Source: Serratia symbiotica
Lineage (GTDB): Bacteria; Pseudomonadota; Gammaproteobacteria; Enterobacterales; Enterobacteriaceae
DNA: 64,000 bases
Assembly: GCA_900380265.1 (NCBI GenBank)
Contig: LR025083.1
Coordinates: 2,350,147 to 2,414,146 of the forward strand
Direction of reading: 5' to 3'
Shown piece after piece: positions 1 to 11,100 of this stretch (its first letter is position 1; each line of letters begins with the position of its first letter). The notes beneath the pieces were generated by a model. The model had not been told where the DNA came from. It did no database searches and saw nothing but the letters and a program-made list of their open reading frames with translations. The position numbers and the translations under genes are program-made.

Positions 1-91
1 GGAAACAGGCTATCAAAATAATATGAATCAAAATCAAATATGTTTATGTCATCCTAGTTAATCCGTATCGATTCACCCAACTCCTAGCGAG

Positions 92-115
92 TATATCTGC
101 TCACTAGCAGATATA
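92..115. repeat. perfect 10-bp inverted repeat
   Basis: Arms 92-101 and 106-115 are exact reverse complements around a 4-nt loop. There is no T-run after it, so it does not look like a Rho-independent terminator. It belongs to the set of unrelated-sequence hairpins scattered through the non-coding DNA. Confidence 0.85.
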
Positions 116-2060
116 GTCATATAATACGGTCACCGAACTGATGTCATGTTAAATACGTAAACAAGTAACCGAAGAAGGGTGTTTGGTCGTTAGATGTGCC
201 AATCCTTAAACTATAAAAATAGGCGACGGCCTGGTCGCAGCCTAAGAGGCTTATTATTAGCCCTCATTTATCTTAGTGTTTGTGCTATCATTACTTTCTA
301 TCGCAAACTAGACTGAGCAAGTACGCAAACATCATCAGTCTAATTAATAGACATTCTTAGCAGGTCTGCATCACCTCAGAAACCCAAATAATACTATTCA
401 AAAAGAACTTGCGTTTACTCACCTCCTATCAGAAGTAACATAGCGGCGGCTATCCTGACTCCCTATGAGTTCAGGACAGTTTCTTGGCGAAAGTTCCCGA
501 TCTTGGTATCGAGCATAAAGATCAACATGTCATAGCACCTAAAGTCTCACCAAGGAAGTGGCACAAAATGTTGATCTGCTAAAGCTAACTAAGTGTGGTG
601 TCTAATACGCTAATCTGGTACGTAGCAAGAGCCCTATTTATAATAGCTGGCCGATTAACAAGACACATGTTTCTTGTTAAGATCGCAGGTATAAATCCGG
701 CAACCGTAACGCTGGCAATTCAGCGGCGTTTATGTAATATCTCTTCAGAGATATGCGCTACCAGACTAGAATTAATCACTTCTAGCTGATGAACTCTAGG
801 TTCAGGCTATTTGAAGAGTAGTTAATGGGAATATTAATTATTAACCAGGGAAGACTTGTTCTTGTCCCAACTTGGAACTAGCCAATGACCGCGGCGATAT
901 AAAGTCTTGTTATGCTAGCCAGTGCTAGATGCTAGCTATAAAATCAATCTATCAATCTGCTAATCTCTAACTTTCCTAATCTAAACGGTACTGGTCGCCT
1001 TCTCTCATAGTATTAGATCCATCTAACTATTGTTAACTAATCAGTTAACTAGTGCTTAGTATAATTAATCATTATATCCCATTCAGCTAAAGAGCTGCGG
1101 ACCTTTTCAAAAAACCTATCAATCCTCAGTACCCAATCTTCCACTAAAAGTTACCTCACGCCCGAAAATATTCAAAGTTCTGAATAGCCATTCATCACTA
1201 AAACGCAACCCAGTTCTGACACAAGTATGGAATTGTGTAGTAAAGTCGCAATGCTTGCTATTAAAGCCCGTGCCCTATTTCCGCTATTAAAGAAATACTC
1301 CTTTTATACGCTAGAAGCATCGGGAACAGTACCGAGATATAATCTCGGACACACTTTTCTTACACCGGCAACTGCCTCGCAGAGGCAGGACTACTGCACC
1401 GTTGAACGGGCAACTCCATTGCGATGCTTGATCATAAACATGTGGTAATCATACCAACATGAAACGCCCTCTCAAGGGAGGGCATTGACATTCCTAACCG
1501 CATACTTCTTGCGTGAATAATTGCCATTCATTAGCTATATTGCCTTAACAAATGAAGGAACGACCCAGAATCGGTTGAGCTACTACACAATACGCAATAT
1601 TGCTAAAACGTTAATATTTAGCTTAACTTTCTGCATGGCCAGTGACTTCTATCTTGCTCACCTACAAGCTGATGAAAATAACTAGAACTTCAGCAATCCC
1701 AAAAGCAAGAAAGTATGCTAAAACTGCCTAATCAGTTAGAAGAGGTGTCTCTACCGTGGAAACGCCACCCTGGTGCGGACTTTCATCCATCTTGGATAAA
1801 AGTCCTGTTTTTAGATTACCGATGTCAGACGTTATCTATCGGGGCAATGACTCAACTGCGAGGTCAGTAGTCAGTGACATGCCAGGAACATCCTGGCACT
1901 ATTATATCATTGATTGGTACACGCATGCAGAGTTATTAGCTGCTGACCAGGAGTGTCCAAGTCATCTCCGTGATGAGTTTCTGCACTGAGAAACCCGCGG
2001 AATAAGCTCAGCAATGTTCTGATTGTGTTATAATAGATTTTGAGTAAAAAACTATACTCT

Positions 2061-2098
2061 AGCACCACTATATTGGCTGTGGTGCTATCACAAGTGAT
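2061..2098. repeat. two adjacent perfect hairpins
   Basis: The first hairpin pairs 2061-2068 with 2079-2086 (8 bp, loop 10). It is followed immediately by a 5-bp hairpin at 2087-2098. A third, terminator-like hairpin lies at 2125-2148. Three consecutive hairpins within 90 nt make this the densest cluster on the left side of the window. Confidence 0.75.
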
Positions 2099-2124
2099 CA
2101 GTGATCTGAATATCTAATATTCTT

Positions 2125-2160
2125 AGCTGCCTCTGTATCGAGGCAGCTTTATATCTTTTT
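2125..2160 (+). terminator. terminator-like hairpin
   Basis: A perfect 9-bp, G+C-containing stem (2125-2133 with 2140-2148, loop 6) is followed by a T-rich tail ending in five T at 2156-2160. This has the form of a Rho-independent terminator on the + strand. No intact + strand gene remains upstream, so it may be a leftover of a lost gene or one more of the scattered hairpins. Confidence 0.5.
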
Positions 2161-2285
2161 ACCGTCTTCATAAGACGAGTCGTCTTCATTTTCTACAATT
2201 TGGAACAACAGAAACTATTCGACGCCTATAATTAAGACATATGAACTAGCCTTCTACTGTAGCGCGCTTACTATCAAATCTTAGC

Positions 2286-2492
2286 TTAGGAATGAGTAGT
2301 CGATCCAAGTTCAAGCACTTCCCTAGAAACATTTTGCCTGAGTCCGCATCCAAATCCGTGAAACAGTTCATGTTGGATGTGCAGTAGGGCTTCACGTATC
2401 TGAAATAAAAGACCCACATCTAGTAGTGATACAGTGCGATTTCGTCGATGTAGCATATCCATCGGATATTTAGTTATCTGTACACCAATCAT
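2286..2492 (-). pseudogene. possible relic of a PduO-type cobalamin adenosyltransferase
   Basis: A 68-codon frame reads ...VGLLFQIREALLHIQHELFHGFG..., which resembles the family segment around R-E-L-L-x-I-Q-H-x-L-F-D-L-G-x-E-L of PduO-type ATP:cob(I)alamin adenosyltransferases. Only this one segment is recognisable; the N-terminal ATP-binding region and the rest of the fold are not seen. If real it is a dead fragment. The match is from memory of the family pattern and could be chance. Confidence 0.25.
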
Positions 2493-2790
2493 TAGCCTGT
2501 GTTCAGCGATGAAAGATAGGTAAGGCGTGCCCTCTAATACTCTGGGCGAACATGTTTGATTTTCTACAGTACGACTTGTTTTATTTATAGAGCGCGATCT
2601 CAGGCCTAAGGGTTATGTCAAACATTGAGACACTGATAAGTGTATTTGTAGGAGACTGTTGCTCATATCTACGACATACCAAATCACATTTTAATCAGCC
2701 GCACACTGCTGGTAGCAAATCTTGGGTATAGTGATGACAGCTACAGACTCCTAAGTCAAGCACCTGCTCAGGCCTAAGGAACAGAATGCA

Positions 2791-2818
2791 AACAAACAAA
2801 GGGCAACGTTAGCCCCTT
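2791..2818 (-). terminator. Rho-independent terminator of hupA
   Basis: On the minus strand, about 20 nt after the hupA stop codon, a G-rich arm (2812-2818) pairs with a C-rich arm (2799-2804) around a 7-nt loop, with one bulged base. It is followed by a T-rich tail (TGTTTGTTTG). Position and form fit the transcription terminator of hupA. Confidence 0.6.
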
Positions 2819-2836
2819 GTTAAACCTTGCAGCCAA

Positions 2837-3109
2837 TTACTTCACTGCGTCTTTTAAACCCTTCCCAGGAACGAAAGCAGGCACGTTAGCAGCGGCTATT
2901 TTAATTGCTTTTCCAGTTTGTGGGTTTCGACCAGTTCGCGCACTACGATTAATGATTTTGAAAGTGCCAAAACCTACTAATTGTACTACATTACCTTCTT
3001 TGAGAGATGCAGTAATAGCAAGCAAAATAGAGTCTAGAGCTACCTTAGCTTGTACCTTTGATAGGTCAGCCTTATCCGCGATTACATTAATCAATTGAGT
3101 CTTATTCAT
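2837..3109 (-). CDS. hupA: DNA-binding protein HU-alpha
   Basis: Encodes the 90-residue nucleoid protein HU-alpha, which as a dimer bends and wraps DNA and supports replication initiation and recombination. Length equals that of E. coli HupA and the sequence aligns end to end without gaps. The signature GFGTFK (residues 47-52) and the DNA-binding arm [14 protein letters not shown] followed by AANVPAF are intact. The ATG start is supported by a good Shine-Dalgarno sequence (TAAGGA, 7 nt upstream). It lies downstream of yjaG and hemE on the same strand, as in E. coli. It could be named hupB, but the neighbours decide for hupA. As often in reduced symbionts, it may be the only HU gene. Confidence 0.97.
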   Translation of the reverse strand: MNKTQLINVIADKADLSKVQAKVALDSILLAITASLKEGNVVQLVGFGTFKIINRSARTGRNPQTGKAIKIAAANVPAFVPGKGLKDAVK

Positions 3110-3291
3110 AAGTTATCCTTACAGTGTATTTATCGTTTGCAAAGTACTGAGTGCGACGAATATGCTAATTGGCAAGACTGCCCCTGTACACACGCACTGA
3201 TATCCGCTTTCAATATCTTTCCCATGTAAGCAAAGCTCGGGGCCAAATGGTAAGACATGCTCAATTAGAAATTGAATCACGTTTTTTGAGC

Positions 3292-3882
3292 TTATGTCGC
3301 CAAATACACCCCAATATTGCTTATTGCAGCCTCTCGCAAGTCATATCTCAACCCTTTAATTAGATTCAAATCATGATTTCCACAACCAGCCAAAAGGCGG
3401 AAAATTTCCCATTGAACATCCCATTCTGCCACTATTGCTGGCAACACTTTTAACTCATCTCTGGTCATTTCTCTACCCATTTTTGTCATTTCTAACATCG
3501 CTACGGTACGAATTGACGTTTGGCTAATAGCTATGCAAAACTCTAGCGTTTGCCCGCTAAGAAGTGAATGGATCAACTCCCCCAATGCGATACAAGCATC
3601 AATCGCTGGATAAACAGCATAAAGATCGTAACCTTCTGAGGAAGGTATATAGTTTTCCAACTTCTCCAGCTGCGTGTCAAAGTTGATCTTAATATTCTTC
3701 ATTAATAATACATGCCAAACTAAATCAAGAATACGGCGGTAAATTACCGGATCACCGAACTTTGTTTTCTGACAGAAAATTTGGTAATTTGGATACATAC
3801 GCTCACATAAGCTAACCATAAAGGTCAAATGGTGCCAAGTTTGCAATCTTTCTAGTCGTAGATGAATCGGGTTACGTAACAT
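3292..3882 (-). CDS. yjaG: DUF416 family protein YjaG
   Basis: A 196-residue protein, the same length as E. coli YjaG, and alignable throughout (MLRNPIHLRLERLQTW at the start; IFRLLA and LIKGLRYDLREA near the end). It belongs to the DUF416 family; no biochemical function is known. It has no signal peptide or membrane segment, and looks like a soluble, largely helical cytoplasmic protein. It sits between hupA (182 nt downstream) and the site of nfi, as in E. coli. Retention of a protein of unknown function in a genome this reduced suggests it still matters, or that it has simply not yet decayed. Confidence 0.93.
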   Translation of the reverse strand: MLRNPIHLRLERLQTWHHLTFMVSLCERMYPNYQIFCQKTKFGDPVIYRRILDLVWHVLLMKNIKINFDTQLEKLENYIPSSEGYDLYAVYPAIDACIALGELIHSLLSGQTLEFCIAISQTSIRTVAMLEMTKMGREMTRDELKVLPAIVAEWDVQWEIFRLLAGCGNHDLNLIKGLRYDLREAAISNIGVYLAT

Positions 3883-3959
3883 GAGTTACTCTATGAGGCG
3901 TTAATTTAGCTGCACTATACCCGCGAAATCGCTCATTGCCATATATTTATATGCTGCTG

Positions 3960-4560
3960 TAGCTAGTCTTAGGTAGGTGAAGAACCACAATACCCATGCA
4001 GTGAAGAACATAAAACCAAGCTATTGATACGGCCATACGACCTGACAAACCTCATTCTATTTCAGTGCTGATGCGCTGCCAGTAGTGCTAAACAGCGGAG
4101 TTTTATTCGCTTTACTGATCAAAATAACCTGATGATCCCCTTTTATCGTCCAGGCGGCCCGTTCAAGCAGAATAAAATAGATCTAACTCATAGCACCGCC
4201 ATTCATTAACAACGACTATAATTAACATATTGGCAAGAAAACTGAAATACATATCACCTTCAGGACTCGGCAAGAACGAGATACTGTCGAATTAACGAAG
4301 ATCAGATCGAAGTTTTTATGAGATTCTAGCAAACCGCTAGTAACAAGGGTTTTATTCAAACCTAACAGCAACACTATTAGCCTTAACAATAGTGATTAGG
4401 GTGCCCACACATGCAAAAATCTGAAGAGATACCTAGCATAGAATAGGCATTACGCATGGCGTCAGGTATAATTTATCTGTTCTTTGGCAAGTTACAGCAT
4501 CCAGCGCTAAAAACGGGTGAATACACAAATAAATTATTGTATTTAATAAGTCCATAAGTG
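3960..4560 (-). pseudogene. nfi: remains of endonuclease V gene nfi
   Basis: nfi lies between hemE and yjaG in E. coli, and here a 0.7-kb non-coding gap sits at that place. Translating the minus strand around 4065-4150 gives KGDHQVILISKANKTPLFSTTG. This aligns with [23 protein letters not shown] of E. coli Nfi with a one-residue gap. The rest is too decayed to follow and is broken by stops and frameshifts. Endonuclease V starts repair of deaminated adenine (inosine) in DNA, so that pathway is probably lost. Boundaries are approximate. Confidence 0.6.
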
Positions 4561-4568
4561 GATAATCT

Positions 4569-5675
4569 CTACTTAGCACTGAGTGCTAGATTATATATTA
4601 CATCTAATCCTTGATAATGGTATTTCGCTGACTGGGTATGGACAACCTCAACGAACACGCCAGCATTTGCCGGGGGCACATCCTGATGAATGCCATGGCC
4701 CAAATTACACACATGCCCTTCCCCGTAACCAAAACCAGCTAAAATAGCTTCCACCTCTTGGCTGATTCGTTCTGGCGTCGCATAGAGCATCGATGGGTCC
4801 ATATTTCCTTGTAACGCAACTTTATCACCCACACGACGGCGCGCATCACTGATATCCGTGACCCAGTCTAAACCCAACGCATCGCAACCAGTGGATACCA
4901 TTGCTTCTAGCCATTGGCCACCACCTTTGGTGAACAATGTTACCGGTACTTGGCGGGCATCGTTTTCACGAACCAGGCCATCGACAATCTTATGCATATA
5001 ATAGAGTGAAAATTCACGATAATCACGACTAGTTAATACCCCCCCCCAAGTGTCAAACACCATCACCGACTGCGCACCAGCCTTTATTTGGGCATTCAGA
5101 TAAAGGATTACGCTGTCTGCCAGCTTATCCAAGAGCAAGTGCAACGTAGCCGGTTCGACGTACATCATTTTTTTAATCTTAGAAAAAACCTTACTACTAC
5201 CACCTTCTACCATATAGGTCGCGAGAGTCCACGGGCTCCCGGCAAACCCGATCAATGGCACTGTTCCCTTTAGTTCACGGCGGATAGCACGCACCGTATC
5301 CATCACGTAATATAATTCCACCTCCGGATCGAATAGTGCTAATTTCTTTACATCGGAAAGACTGTTAATTGTGGAAGAAAAGCGCGGACCGTCGTTAATT
5401 TCGAAATGTAGCCCAAGGCCCATAGCATCGGGAATGGTGAGAATATCGGAGAACAAGATTGCAGCATCTAGGGCATAACGTCGCAACGGCTGCAGCGTGA
5501 CTTCACAGGCCAACTCCGCATTCTTGCATAGTGACATAAAATCACCAGCCTTAGCACGAGTCGCCTTGTACTCAGGCAAATAACGACCAGCCTGGCGCAT
5601 CATCCATACCGGTGTGATATCCACAGGCTGACACAACAGCGCTCGCAAGTAACGATCGTTCTTTAAAGTATTCAT
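4569..5675 (-). CDS. hemE: uroporphyrinogen decarboxylase
   Basis: Removes four acetate carboxyls from uroporphyrinogen III to give coproporphyrinogen III in cytoplasmic haem synthesis. The N-terminal signature [15 protein letters not shown] with the substrate-binding Arg residues is intact. So are the ILFSDIL segment with its catalytic Asp, [10 protein letters not shown], and FDTWGG. I place the start at [11 protein letters not shown] (5675), which matches E. coli [11 protein letters not shown]; an upstream in-frame ATG at 5693 would add six residues. The C-terminus runs about 14 residues beyond the E. coli end (after KYHY), a read-through of the old stop. A run of nine C at 5039-5047 encodes part of WGGV and is a slippage-prone site inside an otherwise intact gene. 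nudC and thiC, expected upstream, are not recognisable. Confidence 0.95.
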   Translation of the reverse strand: MNTLKNDRYLRALLCQPVDITPVWMMRQAGRYLPEYKATRAKAGDFMSLCKNAELACEVTLQPLRRYALDAAILFSDILTIPDAMGLGLHFEINDGPRFSSTINSLSDVKKLALFDPEVELYYVMDTVRAIRRELKGTVPLIGFAGSPWTLATYMVEGGSSKVFSKIKKMMYVEPATLHLLLDKLADSVILYLNAQIKAGAQSVMVFDTWGGVLTSRDYREFSLYYMHKIVDGLVRENDARQVPVTLFTKGGGQWLEAMVSTGCDALGLDWVTDISDARRRVGDKVALQGNMDPSMLYATPERISQEVEAILAGFGYGEGHVCNLGHGIHQDVPPANAGVFVEVVHTQSAKYHYQGLDVIYNLALSAK

Positions 5676-6978
5676 TCTTAGCCACTGACTCATCTATCTA
5701 CCATTGTAGATCACTCTACCCATTGCGTTGCAACGCTTGGGTATGCCGATAAACTGCATGCTTTAAAACTATAGTGTGATAAACTCATAACTGTTATAAG
5801 TTCTGGTATACTAGCTGAAGTTATGCATAAAATATCACCTTATGTATTTTATCATTTAAACTAGCTAAGCCACTAATTCAAAGTAATGAAACATTAATAG
5901 CTTAGTGCCCGCTAAGAAAGCAACAATAATCTACAGAACAAGCAAGATGTCTCCTAGTTTAGGATGCCAGCTATGATGTGTGCAGCCAGGATCATTACTC
6001 CTTATAAAAACTAAACCAGTAACTGTCCTAACCCAATCAGTCAGACAAAACTTGCTATATGCAACGCTCATAACCCACAAGCATGAAAAAAACCAGGCTA
6101 GTCGACTAGCGGTATCATTCCATTGCCAGAAAAACTTTTCCACATCTACCTCACCCATATGCAAGGGTTAAGCAACGACATGCGAATAACGATGCTGGCA
6201 TATGGCGCAAACTTAATATTGCTCAATAACAATACAAATACCCCATAGCATCACTCAGAACGCAGCCACTTTAATGTAGACTAGCACTGCCATGTAAGGT
6301 ACCTACCAGCGCTAATAGCAGTACAACTGTGACTAGGTTGGAAAAAGGCAACACTACGCTAATCGGCTTAGCGACAACTCCACTCACTATCGCCTATCGG
6401 ATAAAGCGTTTAGATCATCTTCGCTTGGAGCAACTGTCGCCTATGCTAGACAAATAGCGCGCTGCTAAGCGCGTAACGTATAACTGTAGAATTTTATTCA
6501 ATGATATCGTCACAGCTCCGGAGATGTAGTTTACCCCCTCCGCGAGATCATTAGCCTTAATAGCATACAAGGTGCATTACTGCGCTGGCAGTATCTCACT
6601 AAAGTGAATAATTTTCCGAAAACCATGTCATTATCATTCACACGCCAGACAGTGGCCTCTAACGCCGGCTTATCCTGATCAACATAAACCGCCGCAAATC
6701 AGAATCGATAAAAATCGGCCACCATGTTATGGTTAAAATCAGCTTAAAAATCCGAAACAGATGGATGATTTGATTGATTAAATAAAGTGGAGAAAGTGGT
6801 ATAACCTATCCATTTAAAAGCAGATACCATGTTGGATCTATCTATTTGATCTACCAATACATAAAATGGGTACAGTGGCTATCCATAATTCTCCGATGCC
6901 TATTGGCCAGTGCCAATCTATTAGGGTGGGAGAAAATCAATGAGATAGCAGAAAAATCAAATCAGAGATATTCAGTAG

Positions 6979-7000
6979 TTCTCTACTGAGAAGTAGAGAA
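6979..7000. repeat. perfect 9-bp inverted repeat
   Basis: Arms 6979-6987 and 6992-7000 pair exactly around the 4-nt loop GAGA. No coding ORF overlaps it. Confidence 0.8.
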
Positions 7001-8126
7001 AGTTTAATGATTTCACAATGCATGCCTGAACGATCTGGTTCCGATACATTTATATCGGTCAACCATTTTACCACATCACATCTCGCACAATACATTGGGA
7101 ATAGCGCAGTAATGTCTTATGTCATCAGACAATTTCCTGCATCACCTATTACTTAATATCTGCGATAGCTATCACATTTCACTGACGCTCAGGCATGATT
7201 TTCCCTTCTTATGGTCGGGACACTCAAAACTATGAAGCGTAGTTCACGAAGCTCTTCTATGCGCGTTGGCTAACTGATTGCCATAACCTGCAAATCCGAT
7301 GTACGGGTAATCTTTGCAGGCCCAGGCATTCTGCCATTGAGAGAATCTATCGAATATAGACGAAGAAGTAGGCGAATATCAGCGCGCGATATTGTACGAT
7401 CTTATTTCTGTGCAGACCCATATTCCTTCTGGCTACCACCACAATAGGGCTGCCATTAATGAAGAATAATTCACTGCTACGGTGTCGCTACGTCACGGCA
7501 CAAGCGATTCACTACCCATCTGATAAAGAAGCGCAAACCCATGGGTGCACACCTAAAATTTTACCATAAACCACCCTGCCGAGCTGGCCATGAGCACACC
7601 GTCACGTAGTTTCTAAAGAAACTATATCAATAGCTTTCTGTTCATCCGTTGGGAACGCTAATTCAACTAATCCTTGATCTCAACACCAGCATACATTTCC
7701 TGAGAGATCTATGGAACTACTAAGACGGCCTATTTCTCTTCCATGTGGTCCCAAAGTTCTACTTGATCAAAACTTTGAAGAGTTACTTAATTACTACCTT
7801 ATTTAGGCATTTAGCCCACCGATCAAATAAAAGAAGCGCTACTTAGCCATATACGCCAAGCCCGCTCGCGCGGGAATGTCTTTTCAGCACACAGGCACCT
7901 GCAAGAGAAAGTAAGTAATGAGTGATTTCACTCGATTATGCTGAAATATGTAAACTACATTTGGATTACGTCCAGCCATCAACAACATCAAATAGATCGG
8001 TAGCCTACTCCATTTATCGCTACGCTTAAACTAAAAATTCAAGATCTGCGTGACGAGCCCGTATAGGAAGATACGCTCCGTGTTATCAGTTTGGGTACGT
8101 AATATGTGCGGCAGTGTTTATCATCT

Positions 8127-8190
8127 TTCAATCACGAGTAGTGATTGAATATCCGACTCTGCTATGCATCTCGAGCAGAGCATAGCAGAG
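8127..8190. repeat. two perfect hairpins 7 nt apart
   Basis: Hairpin one pairs 8127-8135 with 8141-8149 (9 bp, loop 5). Hairpin two pairs 8157-8167 with 8180-8190 (11 bp, loop 12). The two have unrelated sequences. Neither is followed by a T-run. Confidence 0.85.
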
Positions 8191-11100
8191 CTATTTAACT
8201 GACAACGCATTGCTAGATATGCCTTTTCTGAGTCTCATTTAGTATCTCTAATTAATGGTAACACGGTGAGAATGGGCACACACTATTCTTTTAAAATCCA
8301 TATAATGAGTATCTAGAGCTACACGGGAATACCGATAAGTTCGATTAACTCCAAATATCTCCAGGCCTGTTTGAGCTCCGCGTTACCAACAATTACAGTT
8401 ATTCATTTGATTGGATTAGTGTGAAGCTAAGCCTAAGTTGTGATAACGCATGGAGCGCGAAATGCGATATAATAATTACACTTAATAAATTCCAAGCAAT
8501 AGTCTGTTGATGCTTGGCAGCGTTTATCCAGCACAAACATCACACATCAGACGGTAATAATCATCAATTTAAAAAAAGTTAAAGTCACCGGCATACTTAT
8601 ATCTAGGCACTTACATAACTAGCTGCTCATTGGACATGAGAAGCTGCACATCACTAATTTTCTATATTGAATGCTATTTTCCTATCATAAAATACTCAAG
8701 ACAAAGCAGAAATAGGGAATAGCTAAAATCGCCAGGGCCATTACTTTGTATACTATGCCCTCTGCTAACCCGACACATGACTGCCGCAATAAGGTAGTAA
8801 ACCTGGCATACAGTTAATAAAACTTACCTAGGTTAGGAAATCCCTTAATGAGGATAACGATCTGGGTTTAAAGAATATATAGTAGTACATACTACGTCTT
8901 ATGCATATAACTATTACATTTGTTTTCACCCCTTAAAATTAAGATACAGCGTTACTTATATAGTATGTGCATAATTGACATACTGGTTTTAATGATCGCT
9001 ATATACAGGCGTTATAAGCAATTAATTCATTCGCAAGCTTACCTTTTACAGGTAGGTAAAAACGATGCCTTTACGATAGCGTCGGTCCAATAAAGTGTGT
9101 TGATCACTTAACCCGGCCTGTATATTGCCGATATACAGAGTCAATATATAAAGAGCTTAGTTCATGATCAGCCGCTGAATCCTCAAGTTACCAATTAATA
9201 TACCCGACTTATTTGAGTAAATAACAGATAGCAACTGAATCACACTTCAGTGATCAATCAAAGCATCACCCCATATATCGACTGCACTGTCCTACTGGAT
9301 ATAGGACATCGATGTTATACTACTACTTCAAACAATTAATGCAGACTGAAAAGTGGGAATTTATAGTACTAGCCTTCTTACCTCAGGCTTACTCGACGCC
9401 ACAGGCAAGTACGCTACTTATAGCGCGCATCTTATAAGTTCTACATACCTTAAAATTACTCTTACTAATCCAGCCATCTAACAGATGGCATATGCAAAGG
9501 TAATGCTACCATATTATACTGACTAATTAGTTAAGTTAATATCTGCTACTCAACACTTTCACTCTTACAATTCACCTCGCATAGTTACTCTCTAAGCAAC
9601 TATTTCATAAAGGGATTACCACAACATGGATCAAACTTGATAAAGATACAGCTATAACATGCCTGCTTCCGGACGGAATTGAGTTATATAAAGTGTAAGA
9701 AAGCTGATAGAAACAAGTGTGTATCACTGCCTTACTACAGTGAACTATCTATTCTATACTAGCGATATCAAAGCTTTCGAGCTTACGTCCGCTATAAGAT
9801 AATGCAGTTTATTTACGCTTCCCCTGTTAGCCGAAGATATTGAACCGTTTCTATCAATATATAGATTGGCATTTTTTCAGTTATTTTATGATCAAATATA
9901 CATGGATAGCAGTAAAATTTATCTAAACCTAACCCAATGACTCTAATTACGATATGCAATCAGATTTAAATAAGCGAAAACCAGAAAAGACTGACATACT
10001 AAAAATAACACAAGCCGTTACCCCTACTAAGTAACCCTATTATTGCAAGACTACGCTAGCCATGTGGAGCTAAAGGAGTACTGACATTGCTAAGCATTTA
10101 CAGTATAGCGCTTTAGTTCTTTGAAAATTTAGCTTGTGACATGAGCAAGTTAAACAGAAGGGCTGAACCAAAAATCACGATTATTAAGCTAAGCTAGCCT
10201 ATCCGATACACTCAAGCTTTTCTCACTAAAAAATATTTAGCTTAGAATTACTGTAAACATCGCTCTTATGGTTGTTATTTAAGAACATGATATCAATCAT
10301 ATTGGCAATTTATAACGTTTATTTAAAATTGAACAACATCGCAACCGACATGTGCTTTTCTTATAAAAACATTCACTAATCTTCATTATTGATTTTTTTA
10401 ATCTTTATAAGATTATTATAGAAAGTTATACACTTCATTTATATATTACTATAGTGTAACTTTCGATCGTAGGATAGATTAAGTTGTTATTCTTCATTAA
10501 GGTTAGCGGGGAATGCCTTAGTGGACAAAAGCTAGCAAGGTCACTGCTGTTATTTAAAATATTGAGTTAGACTTCTGGAAAACACAATAGCATTGTTACT
10601 CTTATAACAAATCCGATGCTAAGAATCCTATAATTCTCAGGTAAGAAACTTAGAAGTATAAAACTGTCCTTAATTACCGAGAGGTATTCGTTAATATGAT
10701 ATCACTGCCGACGGCATTATCAGATCTAGCTTAAAATAAAACTTATCACGCAATTTGACTGAGCCAAATGGTTGATGATGACATAACCACCCTCATTTGT
10801 GCTTTAATGAGATTCATCATTGACTTACCTGAATGAAGAAACCCAGGTGACTAACACGTAGCTTTCCGAATAGCATTGCATCTATAACATTTAACCGGAC
10901 TCACAAAAGTTAATGGTTAATTCAACATTCTATTAATTTAATACTATCTTAGGGCAAGATATATTATCTCTAACTATCAATATGCTTACATATTCGCATG
11001 ACACTGTCGTGCCCTTATTATACTTACTTTATCAAAGGCGATATCTATTTATTACACTCGAGCATCAGATCTTATCTCACCACGCACAAACTAGCAGTAT

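Larger units (their letters stand above)
1..2790. other. decayed non-coding region left of hupA
   Basis: No intact gene is visible. In E. coli the DNA beyond hupA holds yjaH, zraP/zraSR and purHD; I could not recognise any of these. Short ORFs (595-789, 1227-1448, 1756-1989) have no family signature. The stretch holds several perfect inverted repeats, for example 92-115, 1332-1348, 1372-1388 and 2061-2148. A weak protein relic at 2286-2492 is listed separately. Confidence 0.6.

Noticed and set aside
1756..1989. 77-codon ORF followed by a terminator-like hairpin
   Set aside because: No family resemblance and no convincing ribosome binding site; the hairpin is one of many in the region.
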